Source of the DNA: Torymus aiolomorphi
Taxonomy: Eukaryota; Arthropoda; Insecta; Hymenoptera; Torymidae
Length of the DNA stretch: 64,000 nucleotides
Assembly: GCA_036365515.1 (NCBI GenBank)
Contig: CM070874.1
Location: 208,066,297-208,130,296, forward strand
Reading direction: 5' to 3'
Below the pieces are notes generated by a model. The model had not been told where the DNA came from. It saw only the letters and a program-made list of their open reading frames with translations, and made no database searches. How positions within the stretch are numbered: position 1 is the stretch's first letter; every line of letters begins with the position of its first letter. Both the position numbers and the translations under genes were made by a program. Below, piece after piece: positions 10,155 to 20,269 of the stretch.

Positions 10155-12180
10155 TTGGAGAAGGATAAAGGTGAAAAAAGCTTCTGGAAGATAGTAAATG
10201 AAAAAAGAAACGAGAAGAAGTACATAAGTATAAAGATCAAAGAAAAGGAATGGATAAAAAACTTTAAAGAGCAATTTGGAGACGTGGAAATAGAGGAAAC
10301 GGAAACTGAGCAAAACGAGGAAAGACAATGGGCAGATAACGAGATAAGATATGAAGAAATACAAGAAGCAATAGAAAAGCTAAAAGAAAAGAAAGCAACA
10401 GAAAAGGACGGGATACCCAATGAAGCCTGGATACACGGAAGGGAACAACTGATAGACGAGCTACAAGAAATACTAAACCACGTATGGAAAACAGGAGAAT
10501 GGAGAGAAGGAATTGTGAAACCGATTTTCAAGAGAGGCAATAGACACGAGGTAAAAAACTACAGAGGCATAACGATGATGGATACAGGATACAAAATATA
10601 CACAGAAATACTAAGTAAGAGGCTAGAAACATACATAGAGGAAGAAAGGAAGCTAGAGGAAACGCAATATGGATTTAGGAAAGGTAGAGACACGATAGAC
10701 GCGATATTTGTACTAAAGAGGACGATAGACAGTGAACTCAGAAAATAAAGAGGTAAAGTATGGGCATTTATGGCAGACCTCAAAGATGCGTTTGACAAAG
10801 TCAAAAGAGAAGCAATATGGAAAGAAATGGAAAGAATGGAAGTAGATGAAAAGATAAGAACATGGATTAGAGTACTGTACTATAGGACGACATGTGGAGT
10901 GGTAATAGAAGGAAAAGCGATAGGAAAGTTCGAAACGAGAGATGGGGTTAGACAAGGATGCTCGCTAAGTCCATCACTCTTCAATATAATAATGACAGGA
11001 CTGGAAACAGAGATGAGGAAAGTACTAGAAGGAGGAATTGTGATAGGAAGAAAAAAGATATATAGTATAGGATATGCAGATGACGTGATAATGTTATCCA
11101 ATAGTGAAAACGGAATGAAAGAGATGCTAAAAAGATTTAAGAGATTTATAGAGAGAAGGGGACTAGAACTGAACATGGAGAAATCATGTGTGATGGAGTT
11201 CAAAAAGAAAGGAAGGAAAGGACACAGAGTACAAATGGTATGAAGAGAAAATCAAAAAGGTGAAAGAAGCAAAATACCTCGGATATATACTACAAAGCAA
11301 TAACGGAGACACGAAACATATAGAACACCTGGCAGGAAAGGCAAATGCGATGCTGGGGAAAATATGGAGTCTAGGAGAAAGGAAATTCAGGGACGACTGG
11401 AGGAAAAGGATTAAAATTTTTGATGGCCTAGTAAAAATTGTAATAAGCTACGGGGCTGAAATATGAGGATAGAGAGAATGGAAAGAGCTGGAAAAGATAG
11501 AGGACAAATACATTAAATGGACTCTAAAAGCAGAGAAGACAACCCCAAGACATATATTACACGAGGAAACAAAAAGATGGAAACTGGCGATACAGTTTGG
11601 AAAAAGGGCAATGAAGAACGAACAAAAGATGATAGGAAGTGAACCAGGGACAATGTGTAGAGAAGTAATGGAAAGTTTAAAGAAAACAGAGATACAAATA
11701 GAAGTCGGAAAGGCGAGAAGAAAATTCTATGAAGATAAGGGTTGGGCAATATCTGAAATAAACAAAAGACTGGAAAACAGAGAGACAATGGGCAGAATTA
11801 ACAGAAAGAGCAATGGACATAGAGAAACAAAGAATGAGAGAAGAAATAAAAGAATCAAGATTTGCAGAGAAATACAAAAAATAATTATGTCGGAAAAACT
11901 GCCAGGATACTTATGAGATACAAAGCAGAGGAACAAGAAAGAATTACAGATTATGACGAGATTTAGATTGGGAAGTGAAAATAAGAGCACGTGATAATGG
12001 AGCAAAGAAGAAGAAAGGAGGTGCAGGTTATGTAAAAGTGAAGAAGAAACTGTGGAGCACATTGTGGAAAAATGCATATACACTAAAGAAGATGGACTAA
12101 GATGGGAAGAAGTTTTGAAAGGCGGTAGGAAAAACCTAGCAAGACTATACACAATACTATGGAAAAGAAAAAGAGTAAAC
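10155..12180 (+). pseudogene. LINE ORF2 reverse transcriptase and C-terminal CCHC region
   Basis: RT motifs run in order: YRGITMMDTGYKIYTEILS (from 10560), QYGFRKGR (10665), LKDAFDKV (10779, first catalytic Asp), GVRQGCSLSPSLFNI (10945) and GYADDVIML (11071, catalytic YADD). A TAA at 10746-10748 interrupts the frame between QYGFRKG and LKDAFDKV, and a frame change near 11243-11260 separates the thumb. Downstream, residues encoded at 12022-12075 form C-X2-C-X8-H-X4-C, the knuckle typical of many LINE ORF2 C-termini. The segment 9794-10154 continues the linker with frame changes. It would copy element RNA into DNA, but is now inactive. Confidence 0.87.
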
Positions 12181-12429
12181 ATGAGCTGTTAGATCATAAA
12201 AGAGAAGGAAAAAAGCAGAAGACAAGGAAAGAGAAAAAGGAATGGAGAAAGACCCTTATGACCAAAGAGAAAAACGGAACTGGACCAATGCGGAAAGACC
12301 CTAAAGAAAAGAATAGATATAGAAGACCAGAAGACGCAACACGTGATAGGAAGAGGTTAGAAAGACAAAGCACACAGAGAAAAGTAACAAAGTAAAAGGA
12401 AGAAAGAGAGTAAAAGAAGGAATAGAAGA

Positions 12430-12980
12430 AGAGAAAAGAGAGTAAAAGAATGAAAAAAATATGGAAGAATTGCTAAGAAGAATCGAGGAGATTGAAAATA
12501 GAGCACAAGGGGATATAGAGAGGAAACTGCAATGAGAAGAGAAGATGAGAAAGGAAATGACCACATTCCAAATGAAAATAGAGGAGAAAATGGAAAATAT
12601 AATGGACAAAGTGGAGGAAATAGAAAAGAACATGGAACACATGGATGGATATGCAAATCGGAAGGGAAACATGGGAGACAAAGCCTATGAGGAATGGAGA
12701 AGGCATGATGTGGATAATTTTCGAGGATGCATTTGTGATGGAATACCTCTGGAGAAAGGCAAAAGTTATCAACCAGGAAGGAATATTTGGACTGGAAGTT
12801 TTGACAGCAGCAGAACTGTGGGAAAGGCGGCACGTTAATGAAAAGGAAAAGGAGAAAAGAAAGCGACAGGAAGAGAAAGACAGAGCAGATAAAGAAAGAG
12901 ATCTGAAGGAAAAACAAAAGCAAGTCGATAAAGAGAACAAAAAAGAGAAGGACGAAGAAAAGAAAGCCAAAGATTAAGGA
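12430..12980 (+). pseudogene. Purine-rich coiled-coil/basic frames at LINE 3' end
   Basis: After the CCHC knuckle the strand still encodes Lys/Glu-rich sequence in shifting frames. A Met-rich heptad-like coiled coil lies at 12545-12660, and a strongly charged tail (EKEKRKRQEEKDRADKERD and onward) at 12835-12977. I do not recognise a domain. It could be a displaced ORF1-like piece, an extra ORF of this family, or low-complexity 3' UTR. The frames overlap and neither is clearly intact. Confidence 0.35.
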
Positions 12981-13212
12981 AGAAAACAGAAATTAGAATA
13001 AAACTCAAGAATATTGACACAAACACAACACACATACAGAAACATTCAGATAGGGATTAACAGGAAATGAACTAAATAGAAAATGTAATAAACATAAAAA
13101 AATTATACATACACAGACAGATACAATTACACAGACACTCAAGTGTTATTTAGAATTAAGAGAAAAATTGTATTTTTGATACACATATAACTAACGTTAA
13201 TAAAGTTTATTA

Positions 13213-13963
13213 TTATAAGTACAGTATTTAGGCTGTAATTAATAATTATAGGTACATCTCCTTTGCGATCCACAATTTAGTTGCCCGTTGATAGATTCAA
13301 GACTTGGATGGCCTTAGCGCAGGAAATATGGGGAATTCTCAGGAACTTTTACTTTTATGTCACTCTTTTTTTAAGCAATTTATTGCTGCTATTAGCGGTG
13401 CGTGAGAAGCACATGAACCAGACAGGGTGTAAAAGCTTCAATTTTTACGTAGAAAACCAGTCCTGTAAACCGTATTAGTGTGCCACGCTTGCCCAATTCG
13501 GAGCATATAAAAAACTGTCGAAAAAACTCAACTTTTCAAAAGTAGACCTTTTCCGACAGTTTTTTATATGTTCCGAATTGGGCAAGCGTGGCACACTAAT
13601 ATGGTTTACAGGACTAGTTTTCTACGTAAAAATTGAAGCTTTTACACCCTGTCTGGTTCATGTGCTTATCGAGTAATAAAAGTTGTAACTAAAGATACTA
13701 CCGATGAGTATACAAAATATTCTATGTAATTCGAAAATTTTGTATGCTTATAGGTACTTAGTATCTTTAGCTATAAGTTACACACAATCAAGGTTGATTT
13801 TGGTCCTCTCGTATAAGTTATCTACAATATTATTTAGTTCATTGGGTCCAAATATATTTTCTACGCTAAGGCCACCCAAGTCTTAAATCTATCATCGAGC
13901 AACTAAATTGTGGATCTCAAAGGAGATGTGCCTATAATTACAGCCTAAAGACTGTACCTATAA
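13213..13963. mobile_element. Nested fold-back (palindromic) transposable element
   Basis: Outer inverted arms of about 125 bp (13213-13340 and 13845-13963) start TTATAAGTACAGT on one side and TTATAGGTACAGT on the other strand. A second, tighter inverted pair sits inside. No transposase is present. It sits directly behind the LINE polyadenylation region and next to the 0.64-kb repeat, so it probably inserted at that junction. It is classified as a fold-back or MITE-like element; the superfamily is not determined. Confidence 0.7.
13407..13667. repeat. Near-perfect 119-bp inverted repeat with 23-bp loop
   Basis: Arms 13407-13525 and 13549-13667 are nearly identical as inverted copies, for example AGCACATGAACCAGACAG against its complement near 13650-13667. 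The transcript would form a long hairpin with a loop around CTCAACTTTTCAAAAGTAG. It is nested inside the larger fold-back element and is an obvious potential source of double-stranded RNA. Confidence 0.9.
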
Positions 13964-14600
13964 GTATACAATATTTACTAAATAAGAAAATTAATAAATA
14001 TATTTCAAAAATTTTTAAATATACTAAAGTATAACAGTGACTAGTGGAGAAAAAAACATCAATTATAATAAATAATAATGAATGTACAAACAATTTATTT
14101 AAAAATCGATTAAAATTAATAAACTAGTAAAGCCATCCACATTTAAATACTCTTTCATATGTAAAGTGCTTTTATAAGTATATCTGAATTCACCAAGACT
14201 AGTCAGGACTCAAATTTTGTAAGATACTTTTTACTTTATTTTGTTATATGAGACTTGGCGTAAAATTTTAGCTGAGTTCTGTCAACGGAGACATCATCGC
14301 CAAGACGACACCTCCTCTCGCTGTCGCTGTCGCTATCATGACTGTTCTTGATAGCTGCAATATCGGGTACACATTCGTGCGCTCGACGTCGTCCTCGTGT
14401 GATTTTGCTATCACGGGTCGGCATCGAGTAGTGCGAGCACGAGACTCGTTGACCATCGTTTCTCCTTTCTACACATTGGCAGACGTGTGAAGTTATGAAA
14501 TGTCAGTGTTCCTTTATACTAAAGTACAAGTACAAGTTATTGTTACCTTACAGTGAAAGAGGAAACTTAGCAGTAAATTTAAAACAATATAATTGTTTTT
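13964..14600 (-). repeat. Dispersed 0.64-kb repeat, copy A
   Basis: It matches 44545-45165 as an inverted copy over its whole length, with scattered substitutions and small indels. AT-rich ends enclose a GC-richer core (14270-14480). Both copies share an outer edge AAGTATACAATATTTACTAA. In the core, a minus-strand frame contains AIKNSHDSDSDS and GDD..VDRTQLKFYA, also encoded by copy B. In copy A a one-base deletion relative to B splits this frame between 14236-14424 and 14268-14456. I do not recognise the family. Confidence 0.8.
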
Positions 14601-14622
14601 TGATGTATGAAGGATGGTGGGC

Positions 14623-14908
14623 TGTAGTGGTTCGAAAAATGAAAAGGCTTTCGTGTAGAGATAAGATGGTGAATTTATTGAGTCTGCCGTTGTGCAGTCT
14701 CAACTGCCGTCGCTCGTTGCTGTCTCTCTTGGCCGTCGCGCGTGAACTTAGCCGGCCGGCACTGCGAAGTGCCGTCGGCGTGTCTTGGTCGAATGGAGGG
14801 GCGGTAAGAGAGACGCGTGGAGAGCGCTGACTGGCACGGCTCTCTCACACATGTATAGGTGGCCGAAGTAGGGGAATGCTCTCGGCTGGTCGCGTTGAAT
14901 CCCGAACA
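14623..14908 (-). repeat. BEL/Pao element 1 3' LTR
   Basis: On the minus strand it starts TGTTCGGGATTC right after the purine-rich AAGGTGGGCGGAA (polypurine tract, about 14909-14922). It contains CTCAATAAATTC (a polyadenylation signal near 14670) and ends around CCACTACA at 14623. It is about 286 bp. The left end is inferred from TG...CA termini, since no second copy exists to compare. Confidence 0.65.
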
Positions 14909-14942
14909 TTCCGCCCACCTTCGCCAAACTGGCGAATGGTCC

Positions 14943-17900
14943 TTATTCGGCAGGGTAGAGACGGACGACCTTGACGATGGGGCGACGAAGAGTTGTAGTG
15001 GTCGTACGAAGCTCGACGACACGGGTGAGGCCATCACTCCCTGGATGGATGGCCGTGATGCGTGCGATGGGCCATTTGGATGTAGGCGTGAGCTCGTTGC
15101 GAACGAGAACGAGTTCGCCCACGGTGACTGAGGGTTGCGGCTGTCTCCACTTCATACCTGAATGCAGAGCCGTCAAGTACTCGGTGGACCACCTGGCCCA
15201 GAAATGTTGCGTGAGCTGACTAATCAGCAGCCAGCGTTTTCCAGGTGGGATGTTGACTTCCTTGACATCTTCTTCGGGAACTAAAAATGATGAACGTTGA
15301 ATAAGAAAATGTGAAGGTGATAGAAACTCAAGGTCAGTAGGATCATCGGTGAGAGCAGTTAATGGTCTGGAGTTAAAGCATGCTTCAATACGGCACATAA
15401 GTGTAGCAAGTTCAGAAAAAGTAAGAACTTGTTCTCCAATGACTCGGCGCAAATGATGTTTCGCCGATTTAACTGCTGCTTCCCAAATGCCTCCAAAATG
15501 GGGTGCACTGGGAGGATTGAAAATCCAGGAGGTTCCCTTTTGAGTAAGAGACCGAACAACACGAGCAGAGAATTCTAACGAAGCGTCTACCATCTGCCAT
15601 AGTTGAGCATCTGCCCCAACGAAGTTAGTACCTTGGTCAGAGTATAACTCTTTACAATGACCTCTACGAGCAATAAATCGATGGAAAGCAGCGATGAACC
15701 CTTCGCTAGAGTAGTCCTCGACTACCTCTATGTGAACGGCTCTAGTAGCCATACAGATGAATATCACGACATATCCTTTCATTGTTCCCTTTCCTCGAGT
15801 TTTAGTAAGTCGAACGTTGATCGGACCGGCGTAATCAACACCAGCTCGTTCGAACGGTGAAGAAGGGGGCACTCGGGCTTTGGGTAGTTCACCCATTAAT
15901 TGAGTGGGCACTCTAGTGGCGTGACGTGTGCAAGTAATGCATGTTCTGATGACTTTTTTAACAGCTGATCGTCCTCTCACTATCCAAAACTGACGTTGAA
16001 GAGTAGCTAGAGTCAGCTGAACACCACCATGCAGAGTGCGATGATGAGCATCTCTTATTAATAGAGTCGTAAACTGACAATCAGCAGGAAGGATGAGGGG
16101 ATGCTTAGCATCTTCTTCGAGAAGAGAATGTGAGAGTCGACCGCCCACCTTGAGCAAATGATTTTGTATCATGGGATTTAATGGTAAAAGAGTACTTTTC
16201 GATGAAAGTCTACCTTTTCTCTGTAATTGTTGTAATTCAAGTTTGAAATACGCTGTTTGAACTAGATATATCAGACAAAGTCTAGTGTTCTTAATCTCAC
16301 TAGCACTTATCTCCTTCGAATTCTGAGTGTGATGGCATAGTAGGGATTGAAGAACAGTGAAAAAGGTAACGCCTGAAATCGAAGACGTCGTACGGACTAT
16401 TTTCGAACAGATTCTATTAATAAATCTGAAGCAGTACGAAGCCATCCTTAACAACTTTTCTAATGAAGAGTACTTTTCAAAGAGACTCAAAATTTCTGGA
16501 GTATTCTCAACAGAAACTGGAGAGCTTTTACTAGCGACTAGAGTGTGACTAGGTTGAAGATTGAGACTATTTACGTTGAAATTGAGCTCGTCATGAGACC
16601 TCGACCAAGGCTCATGACTATCCGAGAGCCAGACGGGGCCTTGCCACCATAAGCGATGCGAAGCTAGTTTTGAAGGCTCAATTCCTCGAGAAATGACATC
16701 GGCGGGGTTGTCAGCAGAACGCACGTGATGCCAATATGCGTCGGGTAATAGAGTGTGAATTTCCGAACACCTGTTAGCTACAAATACACCCCATCTTGAA
16801 GGGTGGCCTTTCAGCCAAAATAGTACATCTGCTGAGTCTGACCATAGATGAATACTCTCAACCTTTATGGGAAAGGATTCGACAAAAGTTTGCACCAGAC
16901 GAGCAAGTAGCAACGCAGCGCAAAGTTCTAAGCGAGGTATGCTTAGTGTTTTAAGCGGAGCTACTCGCGTCTTAGCTACTTGAAGGGTGACGAGCACCTC
17001 TTGTGTATGTATTAAGCGCAGGTAGACTACAGCACCATATGCAAACTTAGATGCGTCAGCGAATCCATGAATTTCAAGAAGTTCACATTGGAGAGACTAT
17101 CCACTCCAGCGAGGGATTTTGATCTCAGAAATAGAAGGGAGATCTAGCAACCAATTCTGCCAACGATCAGAGGTTTCATATGGAAGATCATCATCCCAGC
17201 CTACTTTAAGAATCCACAACGACTGCATAATGATTTTTGCAGTAATCACAACAGGCACTAACCATCCCATAGGATCAAAGATCCGAGCAATTCTCGAAAG
17301 GACTGAACGTTTAGTAAATGGTAGCTCCAAGGGGGTATTCTCAATGTGAAAACTAAAATAGTCGGTGTTAGGTTGCCAATCTATACCTAAAATTGGTACA
17401 GAGGTTTCTGAGGTAAATAATGAAATCGTATCTGCAGCTAACATATTAGAGGGTAGATAGGAGAGAACTTCAGCATTATTTGAAGTCCACTTACGAAGAT
17501 TGAGATGACCTTGCTTAAAGAGTTGAATTAACTTGCTTTTGCAAAGCTTCTTCAAAAGAGTGTGCACCAGAAAGCACATTATCTAAATACATTTCTGTTC
17601 GGACAGCTTCAGCTGCAATTGGATATTTTTTGCCATAGTCTTCGGCTAATTTTAAGAGCGTGCGTATGGCTAGAAAAGGCGAGCATGCCAAACCATACGT
17701 CACTGTGGTCAATCGATAGACCCGAATAGGTTCACTCTTGGCAAAACGCCATAAAATCGATTGATAGGGTTGATCAGCTTGTTCGACACCAATTTGTCTG
17801 AACATTTTTTCCACGCCAGCTGAAAGTGCGGTCTTATACCTACGCTAGGCACAGATCAAAGCGACGGGATTCTGAAGAAGATTGGGTCCAACGTGTAGAA

Positions 17901-19485
17901 GATTGTTGACCGAGACGCCTGTTTTGGTTTTACTCGAACCATTAAACACAGTACGTAATTTGATAGTTGTACTGGTTTCCTTCCACACACCATGGTGTGG
18001 TAAGAAGGCTTGACTTTTGTTAGACAACGGATCGAAATTCGAGGAAAGTGACATATGACCTAGGTCAATGTACTCTTTCATAAACTCTGTATAAGCTATT
18101 TTGAGTTTCTCGTGCTCAGCGAAGTTTGCTTCGAGATGATTGAGTGCGCGTAGCGCAGCCGAATGAGAACTTTCGAGGTGAGTAGAACTCAACTTGTCTC
18201 GACTTCTCCAGGGTAGACTTACTATATATTGACCTGTTTCATCTTGACGAGTAGTTTTCTGATAGAACTCCTCGCATGCTTGTTCGTCAGGCGAGTAAGA
18301 TTTTTTGTCGGCTGCTATTTCCTCCGCCCTCCAAAAATCTTGTACGAGCTCCAAAAGTTTGGCTTCATGCTCGCAGCTGTTCGAACAATGAAGAGATAAA
18401 GGGTCTGGCCCGCTTTCTGGGGGTGACGACGCGAGATTGCCAGTAAGGAGCCATCCAAGTTTAGAACTTAGTGTTATCGGTTGGCCCTTCATTATTCGGC
18501 TTTCAATGATTTGCGCATAAGCGCTTGCACCGAGAAGAGTATCGATGCGTGAAGGTTCGAGATACGTGGGGTCTGCTAGCTGCAGCCCTCTTAAGTATTC
18601 GAGATTAGAGATACCACCTACAGTGGGAGGCTTATACGAAGATAATCTTGGCAAGATTATTGTATCAACTTCTAGAGAATAAGTTGAATCAAAATGGGGT
18701 TGTATAGTAAGGCAAGCTACCTTTGAAGACACGGTAGCTGTCTTTTCTCCTATACCTTGAATGTGCGTATGACTGGTTCTACAATTTACGGAAAGCAAGT
18801 TACACAAAGCTTGTGTGACAAGTGAGATTTGAGATCCAGGATCGATGAGCGCACGAACTTGAATTTTGGTTCCGTTAGGACCAAGGGCGTTAACCCTAGC
18901 GGTAGCTAAAAGTACTCCTGTACATTTAGTACTTACTCCACTATTAAGGGAGGCTGCTTGAGAAGCAGATTGAATGTCGTTAGGGACGACAACATTGCCA
19001 CAATTTGAGCTTGAAGAGTCTAGAACTGAGGCGTTTTGAACAGGTGTTGACGAATTATCCGATAGATTATGCGAAGAACCATTAACGTGTACTAAAGTGT
19101 GATGCTTAGCTTTGCAAATAAAGCATCGATAAGAGGAAGGACAATTCTTTATGGGGTGCTTACCTAAACAATTAAAACAAAGATTGTACGACTTAAGAAA
19201 GTCTTTCCTCTCCTGGCTCGTCTTATTGATGAATTGATCGCATCGATTTAAGTAATGCGGTTCACTACATAGCAAACATTTCCTTCTTTGTTGATTTTTC
19301 ACGTTTTGAGGCGACGCTTGATGAGAATAAGCCGAGTGAGCATTGTCTTGCTCTGGTTTTCGAGATTTTGAATTAGATGACTGAGTTTTCGGGTTATTGT
19401 TCGAAGATGATTTAGAGCCAGCCTCAATGGCCTCTAGAATGAGGGTTTGACTTCGAAGAAAGGCTTGAAGTTGCAAAATGAACAA
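14943..19485 (-). pseudogene. pol: BEL/Pao pol 1: knuckles, protease, RT, RNase H, integrase
   Basis: From 19485 leftwards: Cys knuckles (CLLCSEPHYLNRC, CFNCLGKHPIKNC, CFICKAKHH), protease ALIDPGSQISL (about 18850), RT (17100-18050), RNase H ([13 protein letters not shown] near 16850; NPADVISRG near 16690), an integrase HHCC domain (HHRTLHGG...CITC, about 15940-16050), the catalytic core ([26 protein letters not shown]) and a C-terminal DUF5641-type region ending at 14943. Defects: stops at 17845-17847 (a Trp position) and 17097-17099, and a frame change near 17530. RT motif A reads SAGVEKMF where family members have an Asp, and motif C reads YLDN instead of YVDD, so both metal-binding Asp positions are damaged. 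Confidence 0.9.
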
Positions 19486-20085
19486 TTAAATCACTACCTA
19501 AAGAAGCCGCTCTATTTAGAGAGGTCAGACTAGCGATGGGATTGAAAATTTCCCTATAAATCCGTTTGATTTCCGACGAAGAATCAGCCTTCATGGATTT
19601 AACTGAAAAGATTTCTGAGATGTGAGAGTTAACAATGCGACGTTGATTCTCGTAATATTCGATTAAAGCTGTCCACGCTCGGTCATAGTTATCACCAGAA
19701 ATGGGAAGAGATTTAATCTTCTCAAGTGCCTCACCTGTAAGGTGAGTTCGAAGATAGTGCAATTTTAGAACAGGCATTAAGTCTTCGCGACGATGTATGA
19801 CTGAACGAAAGACGTCTCGAAAATTTTCCCAATCCAAGATTTCCGCGAAAACTTTGGTAGATCTACTTTCGGCAACGATTGAAACGAAACGTTCGTAGAT
19901 CGAGCAGTGCTTGTAGGCACTGGCTCAGCAGTCGAATTAGAAGATCCTTGAGCAGCATCTCTAGTTTCAAGGGTTTCTAAGTAATCAAAAAAGTCTCCTC
20001 TGCGGAGGTAAAAGCTATCCTCAACCAGATCAAAGAGATTAGTTGTAAAACAGGCATGATCTTGATCAATATCCTCAACGAGCAT
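19424..20085 (-). pseudogene. gag: BEL/Pao gag 1 (DUF1759-type), truncated and shifted
   Basis: Frames 19777-20085 and 19424-19837 encode the Pao Gag region: LPKVDLPKFSRKSW leading into DWENFRDVF, then KLHYLRTHLTGEALEKIKSL and YENQRRIV, a signature of the Pao-family Gag fold. A frame change lies near 19800-19837 and another near 19440-19485, before the knuckle region. The N-terminus is missing because the element ends at the head-to-head junction. Confidence 0.8.
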
Positions 20086-20130
20086 AAGTTTCTCGTGATT
20101 TACCCAAAACGACGTAAAATTATAAAAGGC

Positions 20131-20237
20131 CCATCGGAGAAAGTTTTAAGGTAAGGTAAATATACCCACTTTTATATGTAAAAAGTATGAAATAATTAGT
20201 TTACATTTATGTATTCAAATGTGACTTCTTATTTCAG
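20131..20237 (+). other. Junction between the two Pao elements, intron-like
   Basis: The segment between the two head-to-head retroelements has GTAAGGTAAAT at 20151 and a pyrimidine-rich TTCTTATTTCAG ending at 20237, i.e. consensus-like splice donor and acceptor 87 bp apart on the plus strand. The left neighbour is antisense to Gag, so no coding continuity exists. It may be chance or residual leader sequence. Confidence 0.25.
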
Positions 20238-20269
20238 AGAAAAAAGGTGTCTAGCCCCCTTAAGGGAAT

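Larger units (their letters stand above)
8691..13212 (+). mobile_element. Non-LTR retrotransposon (LINE), full-length-like but decayed
   Basis: The plus strand is strikingly purine-rich (A/G) over 4.5 kb. It encodes an apurinic-type endonuclease, then a reverse transcriptase, then a C-terminal CCHC knuckle: the layout of an endonuclease-bearing LINE. No LTRs flank it. The 3' end is AT-rich, with AATAAA near 13199 just before a nested element at 13213. The clade is not assigned from sequence alone. The 5' boundary is unclear, and 8691-9128 holds only short purine-rich frames that may be ORF1 remnants. Confidence 0.85.
14623..20130 (-). mobile_element. BEL/Pao LTR retrotransposon 1, 5'-truncated
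   Basis: The minus strand carries Gag, CCHC knuckles, protease, RT, RNase H and integrase followed by the C-terminal region typical of BEL/Pao pol. Its 3' LTR is at 14623-14908. No matching 5' LTR or primer site is found to the right; the element stops near 20130, where a second Pao element begins on the other strand. It is inactive because of stops, frameshifts and lost RT catalytic residues. Confidence 0.9.

Noticed and set aside
9114..12970. Long Ser/Phe/Leu-rich minus-strand ORFs across the LINE
   Set aside because: Antisense shadow of the purine-rich LINE coding strand; no domains.
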